A stretch of DNA of 64,000 nt, taken from NCBI GenBank assembly GCA_032768795.1, contig CP136491.1, forward strand, positions 3,536,501 through 3,600,500, in the 5' to 3' direction. The notes beneath the pieces are model-generated. The model ran no database searches, was not told the origin of the DNA, and saw nothing but the letters and a program-made list of their open reading frames with translations. Below are positions 54,178 to 64,000 of this stretch, piece by piece. A program made the position numbers and the translations under genes. Numbering within the stretch: the stretch's first letter is position 1; the number at the start of each line of letters is the position of its first letter. Source of the DNA: Tremella fuciformis (taxonomy: Eukaryota > Basidiomycota > Tremellomycetes > Tremellales > Tremellaceae).

Positions 54178-56417
54178 ATGTCTGCCGGGGTCCTGCACGT
54201 AGGGAAGTCATCAGTAGAGGGCATAGCCCGTCCTAGGACCGCATCTCACGGGGCGCAGCCGCGTCCTCCTGGGCCCACACTGCGCACAAGAAGCGTTCAT
54301 CCCCATCCGTCCGTCGCTTCAAGCCAGACATCGAAATCGCCATGGAAGCGTTTGAGCCAAAGACTTCCCTCGCTACGTAACGACCGACCCTTGCGACCGC
54401 CGCCGCCTCCCCGCACACTCAAATACATGATGTCCGCGATAGCTTTCTCCTCGACCGGGAAAGCATACTAACACGCAGAGTTGTACTGCAGAGCCTCATG
54501 TTCATGGCTGGATGGCAATCTGGATCCAACGGTCCATTGATCCCTCACCTGCAAACACATTATCACGTAGGCTAGGGACACCGTCGAGGTTACATCAGCT
54601 CATCATTTCTCAGATTGGATTTGCCGTCAGCACGTCTGCTCCGAGAGGCTCCGTAGGAAAGACGCTGATCGATATAGTGTCGCTGATATGGATCACGAAC
54701 TTCCTGGGGATTCTCACCACTTCTCTCATTGTGGGAAAGGTGGTCGATCGAATTGGTCATGGCTACGTGAGTGGCGTGCCCCGCGGCCTCAGCAGCGACT
54801 CACGACAGGCATACGCACTTGGCATGACGAATCAGGCTATAGCCCAGGCGATTCTTGGGGCAGCTCCGCCTTACCCAGTGTTCTGCCTGGGTTACTTTCT
54901 CAACGGCACGGGCCAGGTTTTATATGTACGTGCAATTGCGAACGAAGTGCCGCGCAGCTGAGTGTCTAGGCCGCTCTCGTCAACTCTTTGTTGGCCCGAC
55001 TGCCCAATGCCACCACACAGGTCGGCATAGCTCAGTCTGCATTCGGCTTGGGAGCCTGCGTCGGTCCACTTGTCGCCACCAAGTTTGCGTCGACATATCC
55101 GGCGCATGTCAACTACTATTTTTTCGTGTCGATGAGCATCTCCCTGACGATGTGCGGAGTCATCCTGGTCGTCCTTCAGGGGCGAAGGATCGAGGAGATC
55201 ATTCCCCTCGACCAGCAACAAGCCGCAGCTATGGAAGAGGCACGACGGGGACTCACGTCTGTACCCCCGTCGAGGGCGGATGTCGGGACACCGAATGCGG
55301 CTAAACCGATCACGGATCTCGAGATGAATCCGACCGCCAGGGATCAGGCGGTCATTGATTCGGTACCGCAGAATCCTCCGCTCCTCCCTGCAACGGCTCA
55401 AGTAGTCAAGCAGTCGAGCTTTATCGAAACGATCAGGATGCCATATATCAGGCTGGTCGCACTGTATCTGTTTCAATATGTGAGGGAGAAGCGAATCTCC
55501 CCAGCGGTCTCTCATTGACGTGCAGACTGGCTGCGAAGTGGCCTACGGCGGCTGGATTGTACGCTGACCTTCTTGGAGGTTCAGGCGTTGAGCTCAAGTC
55601 AGGTGACATTCATGATCGATAAGCGGAAGAGCAGCAGTGCCATGGGTTATATCGCTTCGGGATACTATGGGAGTGCGTGTACAAATATGTCTTTGGCAGG
55701 CCTCTGATCCGGGAATAGGTCTCGCCCTCGGACGTTTGCTGCTGATACCTGTCACTCGACGACTCGGGGCCCGTTACGCGCCATATGCGTAGTGAGCCCA
55801 CCTTACTCGTCCTTTGTTGTGCGTCAGCAAATGTTGATACCAGCTCATTGGTCGCTGCGGGCGCTGCGGTAGTGGTTTGGACGGTAGATCTTGTAGCAGT
55901 CGACGCGGTGGCAATAATAATCATTGGAGCGAGTCTTGGACCGATCTTTCCACTGTGGTCGGTGCTCAGTGTAGTCCGGAGGGTGTACCGCTGATCACCA
56001 GTATCAACACGTGAGAAAGGCGTCTTACAGGAGGCTCTGAAGGCTCATTCACAACAGGACAACGCAAACGGTCCCTCGAAGAGTCCAGACCGGGGCGGTT
56101 GCGTTTCAGGCAGCGTGAGTTGGCCTCGCTCCACCTTCGCTGCATAAGCCCTTGCTGATTAGCAGCTGTGGCTCAGCGGGGCAGGCGGTCTGGCCTTTGT
56201 GGGTCGCTCAACCACCAGCAGTGGCGAAGCTAGCTGACCCCAGGGTCGTTGGTCTCTTGGCACAACGTGCAAGTGAAGACATGCCAGTCGCAGCCAGGCT
56301 GACCAACAGTATTCAATTAGCGTATTACAGCCTGTCGCGGTAGCACTCATTGGATGCTCCATCATCACCTGGGCGTTCGCATCGCGCTACGCAACCTTCC
56401 CTCACGAGGCTATATGA
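54178..56417 (+). CDS. MFS transporter, BSC6-like (left member of inverted pair)
   Basis: This multi-exon MFS protein is of the fungal group annotated as bypass-of-stop-codon 6-like, distantly related to fucose permeases. Blocks are VVLQSLMFMAGWQSGSNGPL (TM1), SLIWITNFLGILTTSLIVGK, VDRIGHGYALGMTNQAIAQA, SLLARLPNATTQVGIAQSAF, YYFFVSMSISLTMCGVILVV, GYIASGYYGSGLALGRLLLI, SLVAAGAAVVVWTVDLVAVD, IIGASLGPIFPLWS, SSCGSAGQAVWPL and the last helix PVAVALIGCSIITWAFASRY, stop at 56417. The ATG at 54178 begins a Ser/Pro/Arg-rich N-tail reaching TM1 through a phase-2 intron; this start is uncertain. A paralogue lies tail to tail at 56476-58464. Confidence 0.75.
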
Positions 56418-56475
56418 ATGGGCCTCATTGAAACGCCGGCCGACGCGTTCCACACCCTCCGGGCCGCACTCTCTG

Positions 56476-58464
56476 TCATCCGTCGGCAGTCGCGCCCGCA
56501 GAGTACCTTGACAGAATAAGCCACAGTATGATCGAACACCCAAGCAGTGCTAGCGCAACAGGTTGTAGCACCCCAATGTCAAACTGTCGTCAATTAAGAG
56601 ACATGCTCATAAAGACGTGAAGCCTACCCTCTGGGAGAGGAGCCCGATGACGAATGGCCATATCGCAGAACCCCCGAACCCGCAGCTGACTCATAAGCTG
56701 CTCAACCTCATTTGGCTCACCTTGCAGTGAAGGCGAGTGAAGTAGTGAGAAGCCTCCTCGGCACGACGGAACCGGTCATGTTGATGCTGCGCATGAGCGG
56801 GCAGTCCGATTGATCTTAACTCGGCATGCTCGCCAGATGGGGAATATGGGGCCGAGAAAGCCACCCAGCAGGGCGACTGCGACACCGTCCACATAGATGT
56901 TCTTCACGCCCCAAACCACACCGACGCAGGCCATGCACAGAAGCGAGCTATTATTCCTCAGCTGAGAAAGATATGTGCCCCAACGCCAAACTCACTAGAT
57001 AGGGACGGCGAATCGAGGCCCCAGCTTCTTCGTCACTTGCATCAACAGGAGCCTGAACACCGCAACACCTGCAATCAGCCGAAGTACTTGGCATTTGGGT
57101 CGCTGACTGAAGTAATACCCCGATGCAATATAGCCCAGGGAGTGTCGCTGCGCGCGTTTGTCCAGTAGATAGGTAACCTGCGTCTCAGCGGATGCCCCGC
57201 CTCGCCTCTCGAGGCTGTGACTCACGATCCACGCCCCGTAGCCGATCTCGATCCCCACCTGTGGTATTAGCGATCGATGAGGCCCAATACGATCCTATCC
57301 CACATAAATGAATAGATAGAGCGCCATGAGCAGAGTATAAGGCATTTTGAGTACTGCCAAGATATGAGGACCCCCATGATTCGATTCCGGATTTTCTCCC
57401 GTGGTCGTTGCTCTTGTTGATGTACGTCGGGATGCTGCACTAATGACGGCTTCCAGGGGAACAAGGCTCAACTCGACGTCCTGCTCCCCCTCATCTGGCG
57501 ACCCGTTCGTAGGGGCGGGGCGTGTCTTCTCCGCCATGACCCGATTATACTCTTGCGGTATGACCTCCTCGGTCCGTCTACCGCGGAGCACCAGGACGAG
57601 GAGTATCGCCATGAGGAGGGACAGACCCATGGAGAAGAAGAAGTATTGCGCGGTGTGGGGCGAATGCTGGGTCCACAATGTGGCGACGAGGGGGGCCGCC
57701 CCTGCCCCGAGACCGAACAGTGACTGTGCGACACCAATATTGAATGGACCGTCGGCCGTTCTCGTCAAGGTCGGGTTGACGAGAACCGACTGAGATCAGC
57801 CTGGGGAAGGTCTGGAGATGGGCCCGCACGCACCGATGCTCCCTGGGAGAGGCCTTGGACAAAGAACCCGAATACAAAGGCTGGATATGGAGGCGCGAAT
57901 GCGCACAGCATCAAGCCCATTGCACGTACAAACAGACCGACGGGTATACACTGACGTGAGCTGTTGGGGTGAGATTGTTTCCTGCTGAGACTCACTATCC
58001 CAATGCCCAGCCGATCGGCAATTTCGCCAACCATAAAAGACATGGAGAATGTGCCAAGGAAGGTGAAGATGTAGATCAAGGACACTGCAGTGATTGAGTG
58101 GTAGAAACACGTCGGTCAGCTTGACCTACTAATAGCATAGTCGACCTAAATCGTTAGGCTTATTCGTCTGCAACTCTCTGAAACGTACGTGGTAGTCGGC
58201 CTGCAGGTAGGGAATTAATGGTCCATTTGAACCGGACACCCAGCCACTCAGAAAGCTGACAGCTTGCAAGGTGATACTGCATTCAGTGAGCCGTCCATGG
58301 AACACGTCTTGCACACACATGACGGCGCGGGTGTGCGCGGGACTGATTGGTCGGCGGGTGGGCCATTCTTTGGTGGAAAACCGACGCAAGGCTCCCCAGA
58401 GCCGCCCATGTTGCGGTTCAGTCGCATCATCCCCAGTAGGTGCGCCTGGAAGCTCATCCGTCAT
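56476..58464 (-). CDS. MFS transporter, BSC6-like (right member of inverted pair)
   Basis: This is a paralogue of the gene at 54178-56417 in opposite orientation; the stops are 58 bases apart. The start is the ATG at 58464 (MTDELPGAPTGDDA). TM1 is ITLQAVSFLSGWVSGSNGPL, then SLIYIFTFLGTFSMSFMVGE, IADRLGIGI, GVAQSLFGLGAGAAPLVATL, YFFFSMGLSLLMAILLVLVL, KMPYTLLMALYLFIYVG, GYGAWIVSHSLERRG, GVAVALLGGFLGPIFPIW, VSCGFGGSAIWPFVIGL and the final LQPVALALLGCSIILWLILS with the stop at 56476. All blocks align with those of the neighbour, so the pair arose by an inverted duplication. The substrate is unknown; group members have been linked to sugars, but that is not shown here. Confidence 0.75.
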
Positions 58465-58884
58465 GACAACAGGTAAGACAAGTCAAGAAGGGGTCATGAA
58501 TGCCCAATCGGCCCCAAAGAAGTGCGGGTAGGAAGGAGTATGGAATAACGCCGACGGGGGTTGAATCTCCCGCGATGCCGCTTAAATGTCGGCCCGAGCG
58601 CCAGCTACTGCACTGTGAGCCCGCCGACGCTAAACACCGGCTGAACGACGACCAAAGGTCGATCTGACAGCGAATCTGTCGATGAAGGTGCTGATTTCTG
58701 TAGATGCGTGAGCCCGAGAAACCGGAGCGGTGCGACACGTCAACTTTCTCTCGGTGTTGCCAATGTCTCCAGGAGGGCCCACTGACAGGAATGTAGATGC
58801 ATCTGCACGCCATTGCTTGCTATCGTCACGAGGCTCAGACAATGAACATGCTGATTGGTCCCCCTGCGCTCTACGAGACGCACT
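58465..58884. other. Intergenic, MFS promoter side; no gene seen
   Basis: 420 bases lie between the start of the leftward MFS gene and the stop of a leftward SDR gene. It must hold the MFS promoter. No TATA box is clear. Confidence 0.45.
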
Positions 58885-59783
58885 TCAGCTCCCCCCATCT
58901 GTCATCAACATCAGACTCGTGTGTTTGGACCCACCGATGAGGATGCTTGTCCCCGTCACATAGTCAGCCCTGACAGCGTACAGGTATGCCTCTGCGACAT
59001 CCTGGGGTGTACCCGCAAAGCCGACAGCCAAACCGCTCCCCACCCTCTTCGTTTCGCTTTCCACCTCATCCTGCGTCTTGCCACTTTTCCGTGCTTGTGT
59101 CATGGTGAAGCCGGGGATCACAACGTTGCACCGGATGTTTTTCAACCCAAGCTCATCCCGCAGGCCTTGCGTCAGGGAGATGATTCCCCCATTCAGCGCC
59201 GTCATGGCTGCCGTCAGAGGTCCAGGTCTAATGGCTGTCGTCCCAGAAGTGAGCGTGAGCGATCCGCCCGCCGGTAAGATGTCGTATTTTGACACGGCTG
59301 TCGTCATTATCTGGCCCGTTTTTGCCAGCCAAGGACACGGTCGACGATGACCCACCCTTTCCCACCATCATCGACCCCCAGAACTTGATATTGTACTGCT
59401 CCCTGAGATCATCGAGACTGAGATCCTTCAGTTGCCCGTACAGTCTCGGGGCCGTGGCGCAAAAGACTATATGGTCGAGAGGTGCGAGGGAGATGAGCAG
59501 CTCGGTGAACTTGCTTTCATCCCTGACGTCGCCCGCGACGCCGGACACGTCGGCCTCTGGATAGTCGGTTTTGAGCTCCCCGACGACGTCCACCACTTTG
59601 TCCGGGGTGGATGAGCTGATGATCACACGAGCACCTGCATCGAGAAATGCTGAAGCTGCTCCCAGGCCAATGCTAGAAATACTGTTCAGCGCGCATCGTT
59701 TGGTGTCTCCGCATAACTGACCCTGTAGTGCCTCCGATGATCAAGATCCGCTTGCCCGTCAACTTGTCCGCATATCTCCCCAT
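58885..59783 (-). CDS. SDR-family protein without the YxxxK catalytic pair
   Basis: At least three exons encode about 250 residues. MGRYADKLTGKRILIIGGTT joins through an intron to GIGLGAASAFLDAGARVIIS, the Rossmann loop. VAGDVRDESKFTELL and LDHIVFCATAPRLYGQL follow the classical SDR order. The serine is kept in LTLTSGTTAIRPGP, but where Tyr-xxx-Lys should stand the sequence is LTAAMTALNGGIISLTQGL. CNVVIPGFTMTQ and GTSILIGGSKHTSLM complete the fold. Loss of both Tyr and Lys is known in a fungal/bacterial side-group of SDRs and implies altered or absent redox chemistry. The start is the ATG at 59783. Confidence 0.75.
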
Positions 59784-60230
59784 TTTGGATTGTGGTCTTG
59801 AATGGAAGTTGAAAAGGAAAGCATCTACTGACTTTTGTCAGATGGTAGGGTAAACTCGGTGCTTTGAGTGGCAGGTTAAACACCAGGCCCACTGCAAATT
59901 AGCAGTCACCGTTATCATAGACCTTCTTCCCCGAACGGCACTCCTCATCCCCCCGAGGGGCTCACGCTCCGACTTGGGATAGCTCCAGAGATCGGTCCAG
60001 TTCGGCACCCGGATCGTCCATAATTGTATCGTAGCGGACATTTAGTAGATCCCTAGGAGCCTCCAGGAGGACTCGGGAGAGAGCCCGACGCCCCGCACCA
60101 ATGTCCATCTCCGCTCTGCTGTCGTCCGGACCGATTGTCATAAGGTGGTGTTGACAGGTGCATATGCTTCATTCTCTAGATACTCAAGATGTCTGGCCCG
60201 CCCCCAAAGTTCCCGTCTCCTCTCGCTGTT
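59784..60230. other. Intergenic, no gene seen
   Basis: 447 bases lie between two leftward SDR genes, probably the promoter of the gene starting at 59783. I found no further feature. Confidence 0.45.
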
Positions 60231-61383
60231 TCAAGAACGCCTTGAATTTGTCGGCATCTTGTGATCAGCTCCTGTCCACCCGTTGACAAGCCGCACGGCG
60301 CAACTCACAGTCTGGATGCCACCTCGAGAGGGCGGGTCGGCCTTCGATGATGTCATTGGCTGTCCAAGCTTCTTCAGCATTGTCTCGAACCTAGCCTTCA
60401 GCTTTTCTTCCTCATGCCGCGTCTGAGCGACAGCACGCACAGCGGAGCACTCGTTGTCCGGGCACACGGCAAAGAATTTCTTTTCGACAAAGATCTTGGT
60501 GGCGTAGTAATTGACCGTCTGCCTGGGCGTCCACATGAGGGGATTGATCTTTCCTGGGTTGGACTTTGATGTGAGTCCGGACCATGTCCATCCAGGAATG
60601 AAGTGGTGGGCCGTGCATTTACAGTCGGGAGTATTCCGCAGCTCGTGAGCCACTGTCTAATCAGCCATCTGGCGTAAAGGTCAACGGTGAAGGGACAAAC
60701 GCTGCTCGGTGTAATGTTTCATGGCAGCCTTGGAGGAATTATATCCCGGTTTGCCTCTTTGCGACAATCAGCGTATGGTAGAAGCTGATTGCCGAGCTCA
60801 CTCACGGCCTGTTGTCGACACCTAGTTTACTCCCAGAGGTGATGATGACGCTTTCGGACTGCTGTTGGACCATGGTCGGGGCGAAAGCTTGTACGACCAT
60901 GATAATCGAATTGAAGTTGATGCCCATAATGTCCGCCCACATTCCCTGCAGCTCACGAAGCGACATGGTGAGCGAGAACGATTTGGCCCAGTTGATGATG
61001 GCGTGGTTGGACATTAACACGTGGATCTTTGAGGTCAGCGAGATTGGTACGAGCAAGGAGAATGACTCGCTTCGGGAAAGTCTTTCAACACTTGGTCTCG
61101 GAGCGATTCGACGTTTTCAATCTTGCTCAAGTCCATATTAAAGCCCACGACCCTGCCGGCGGTCGGGACCTGTTTGATGGTCTCGACAGCTTTGGGCAAA
61201 TGCTCCTCGTTCCAGTCGACCAAAATCACGTCCATCCCATGTTCGGCGTAAAAGACGCCCGACTCGAGCCCAATACCCTGACTGTCACACTCAGCCCAGC
61301 ACCCGGGAGATCCCTTTTACTCACGCTCCGCCCGTGATCAACGCGACGTTGCCTTTCTTGAGCACATTCGAGATCATGATCAT
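60231..61383 (-). CDS. Short-chain dehydrogenase/reductase
   Basis: Six or so exons encode about 300 residues. MIMISNVLKKGNVALITGGA joins to QGIGLESGVFYAEHGMDVIL, giving the TGGAQGIG cofactor loop. FNMDLSKIENVESLRDQVL, VLMSNHAIINWAKSF, MGINFNSIIMVVQAFAPTMV, SVIITSGSKLGVDNR (catalytic Ser) and GYNSSKAAMKHYTEQ (Tyr and Lys) follow. The downstream part CKCTAHHFIPGWTWSGLTSK is typical of fungal SDRs of about 300 residues. The last splice is uncertain: the frame used ends at 60231, while a second frame just beyond (DADKFKAFLKQREETG) looks more protein-like. It is divergent from the amidase at 61645, 261 bases apart. Confidence 0.75.
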
Positions 61384-61644
61384 ACGAAGTTGACGCAGTG
61401 TCACGATAAGGTATGGATCACTGCAGCTTGATTTATGTATCTCTCCAGTTTCGCTATGCTTGGGTCGAAGCCAAGCGGACTCGGGGAGCTAGGCGGGAAT
61501 TCAAGCGCTGATTTAAACGTATGTGCAGAATTCTGCAGGGACCACTGGTCTCCGACCGGGGCCAAGATCCTGCGTGGGCCTCCATCTTTGCCAGATACCT
61601 TGATGAAAGAAGACACTGCTCGTGAACCGGGCTCCTCAGCCAAA

Positions 61645-63139
61645 ATGCAGAGCAACACTCTCAGCGCCAAAGAAACGATAGCGCTTGTCGCTGCCGACAA
61701 AATCACGGTCACTCAAGTGGCACGAGATCATCTAGACCGGTATGACCAAAGACAAGGCGAGATCAGCGCTTGGACAATGGTCGATAGAGATCAAGTACTC
61801 GCCGAGGCTGCACGACTTGATGCCGTACCCAAAGCCACACGCGGACCTTTGCACGGAGTCGTCGTCGGAGTCAAAGATATCATCAGTGAGGTGTTCGCAT
61901 GAGGCCGCCTCCCACTCGCTAACTCTGATCAGACGTGAGAGGGCTTCCGAGCCAGCATCATGAACGTTTCTTTGGCTCGTCGACCTCTTCAGAAGATGCA
62001 GCTTGTGTAGCCATTTTGAGGCAGGCTGGAGCGCTTATTTTTGGCAAATGTGTGAGTCTATGTCCTCCTTCTCACATGCCGTGCGCGCTCAGTCATCTCA
62101 CTAGGCCACACCGGACCATTTCGCAGACAGCCCATGCAGGAATCCACACGACCCAAGGAGAACCCCAGGTGGCTCGTCGTCCGGATCAGCCGCCGCGGTC
62201 TGCGACTTTCAAGCGCACGTATCCCTTGGAACGCAGACGGTCGGTCAGTAGTGTCTTTGCTGATTTATGACCATTTCAGCTGAAATATCCGCCAGGATCG
62301 GTCACCCGACCTGCCGCATTCTGTGGGACGTTCGCGCTGAAGCCGACCTATGGCACGATATCACCCGAAGGGGCAAAGCCATCCGCTTGGACGTTCGATA
62401 CCATCGGGATGTTTGCCAGAACAGCATCGGATCTCGAGCTTGTGGCGTCTGTGCTGGGTTTCCCGGGCCACCGAGCCGAAGCCAGGCCTATCTCACAATG
62501 CAAATTTGGGTTCCTCAAGACGGCTGAGTGGGAAGACAAGAGGTCGCCCGAGCTGGAACAGGCTTGGGAGTCGGCAAAACGATCTTTAGCTTCTCAAGGC
62601 TCGATTGTGAGCGAGATAGATCTACCGGAAGCATTTGGCGGCAGCTTCGTGGCTCGTAACGCCCGGGTAGTACAGGCAGAAGGGAGTCTGTGCTTCTTGG
62701 CGGAGAAACGATCAGCACCCGAGCAGATTAATGCTGTGGTCAATGGCTGGATGGAGCGACAAGTCACGGCAGATCCCAAGGAGTATCTCGCTCTTATCGA
62801 CCTCTATGCCGTCCTACGACCCCAGATGGACGCCCTTCTGTCGGCTTTCGACGCTGTGGTCACGCCCTCTGTTCCGGGGCAAGCCCCCATGGGTCTCGCG
62901 GGTACAGGTGACTCCAGATACAACGTCATATGGACGGCACTGCATCAGCCATGTGTCAGTGTACCTGGACCGGTCAGTAAGGATGGAATGCCAGTTGGAC
63001 TTTCCTTGGTCGCGCCGAGGTAAGCTCCCAGTTAAAGAGGTGGTAGGAGTTGCTGACAATCGGATTTGACGATATGCGGCTGCTTGCTCTCGCAACCCGT
63101 GTGGGCGAAGTATGGAGGGATATACCGCCGCAGACATGA
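61645..63139 (+). CDS. Amidase-signature-family amidase
   Basis: The spliced product of about 430 residues carries the Ser-cisSer-Lys triad. The Lys is in [13 protein letters not shown], the cis-Ser in the [12 protein letters not shown] stretch, and the nucleophile Ser in [20 protein letters not shown], formed after removal of a 56-base intron (about 62239-62294). Further family blocks are [28 protein letters not shown] and [20 protein letters not shown]. The enzyme hydrolyses an amide to an acid plus ammonia. The chosen ATG at 61645 ([16 protein letters not shown]) has a good context; in-frame ATGs at 61435 and 61603 would add N-terminal residues. The last splice near 63020 is not canonical by eye. 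The gene is convergent with the lactonase. Confidence 0.78.
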
Positions 63140-63209
63140 GTCAACAGGCACCTGTTGGGGTGGGGGAGCTGGGCGAACTGCACAGGACATGCATTCATTC
63201 AGAAGGTGC

Positions 63210-64000
63210 TCATGACATGAACACCGGGATCGCGACGTTTCCCACTTCCAGTCTGGCGCACTCCTTCCATCTGGCGTCGTAAACAACCACGCCACCTGCG
63301 TCCCTACCTGCGGCGCAGAGATACTTTCCGTCCGGACTGCAAGACATGGCGCGAATGTGTCTCAGCCTGGGCCAGATCCATAGTGGCTCGCCAAGTCGGC
63401 CTTGCTCGTCCGCTTCCAGCACCACCATCGCGTCCATCTCGGCGTTGGGAGACATGCGATTGGTAGCGACGACTTTGCCGTTCCAGAAAACAATCTCGGC
63501 CGTGCGCATGGGGTGTGAGAGGTGGTGATTGAAATCCGAAGGCGGGAAGACGGGAATACGAGCGATGCACTTGGCTTCTTGATTCGAATCTAAATCGGGC
63601 CAGCTCATGACTGACAGCCACGACGAGAGCTCCTGCAGCACGTAGAGTATCTTGGCTAGATGGTTCAGTGCGAGCTACGTGGAGCACCCTTTGTAAGACA
63701 TTTACCGCTGGGATGCATGACGGCGTGCCGCGGTCCATCGCCCTCCTGGAAATCTTCGACGGCTTTGACCAGCTTGATACCGTAACTCGGGGTATATCGC
63801 ATACGCCAGACCTTGTTACTGCCCTGATCACAAACAATGATCTCATCTCCGTGTATTACGAGACCGTGGCAGTGAGAAGCCCATTGCTTGGCGTGTTTCT
63901 GAGTGGTGTAAGGCGCCAGGAAGATATCGGCGTCGGCCGGTCTTGGGGTCATAAACTTGCCATCAGCCTTGAGACCAAGCACCGATACCCCGCCTCCGAG
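63210..64000 (-). CDS. Seven-bladed beta-propeller lactonase (partial, 5' end outside)
   Basis: The window edge cuts the N-terminal part. Two exons remain. Upstream is HCHGLVIHGDEIIVCDQGSN, GSNKVWRMRYTPSYGIKLV and GDGPRHAVMHPSG. After a 51-base intron comes ILYVLQELSSWLSVMSWPDL, IVFWNGKVVATNRMSPNAEM, WPRLRHIRAMSCSPDGKYLC and AGRDAGGVVVYDARWKECAR to the stop at 63210. The repeated 'GPRH...HP.G..LYV..E' blades are those of the 6-phosphogluconolactonase/carboxymuconate-cyclase-type lactonase family. It would open a sugar-acid or muconolactone ring, a step that fits between a dehydrogenase and an aldolase in non-phosphorylative sugar catabolism. The family is firm, the substrate open. Confidence 0.85.

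Noticed and set aside
54342..54380. Alternative short start (MEAFEPKTSLA) for the left BSC6-like transporter
   Set aside because: It is in a different frame from the exon that joins to TM1 and stops after a dozen residues unless an extra intron is assumed.

Overview
The window is nuclear DNA of a fungus, most likely a basidiomycete and plausibly a Tremellomycete yeast. Introns are frequent and very short (about 33-60 bases) with GT...CTRAY...AG signals. A secreted Cys-rich CPL1/priA-type protein, basidiomycete-style sugar permeases and a GC-rich codon style point the same way. The taxonomic call is inference.

Left part (1-19.7 kb): housekeeping genes invaded by Helitrons. In order these are a partial TFIIE-beta-like gene, ARP3, an AAAP amino-acid transporter, a secreted Cys-rich protein, an arrestin-like adaptor and a small Cys-rich (possibly GATA-like) protein. 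Between them lie a complete 6.5-kb autonomous Helitron at 8032-14580 and three copies of a 683-base non-autonomous relative. The autonomous element has a 1793-residue Rep-helicase and a second, opposite-strand, spliced gene. One non-autonomous copy stands alone at 4965-5647. The other two are nested: one is inserted cleanly inside the other at 18320-19685.

Right part (19.8-64 kb): a dense region of carbon-catabolism genes on alternating strands. It holds seven MFS transporters (one missing its N-terminus), a nucleoside hydrolase facing a ribokinase, an alpha/beta hydrolase, four SDR oxidoreductases, a YCII protein and a polyol-type zinc dehydrogenase. It also holds a dihydroxyacetone-synthase/transketolase, two HpcH/HpaI aldolases, a phytanoyl-CoA-type dioxygenase, a GST, an amidase, a 7-bladed lactonase and one Zn(II)2Cys6 regulator. 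Uptake, oxidation, lactone hydrolysis, retro-aldol cleavage and C2 transfer can be drawn as one catabolic programme, probably for a sugar, sugar acid or nucleoside-derived pentose. The substrate cannot be read from the sequence. Several genes are paired divergently, sharing 260-750-base promoters, or convergently.

A 458-base miniature LTR retrotransposon (108-base LTRs, 5-base target duplication, 14-base complement next to the 5' LTR suggesting self-priming) sits at 52195-52652. No rRNA, tRNA or CRISPR was recognised.
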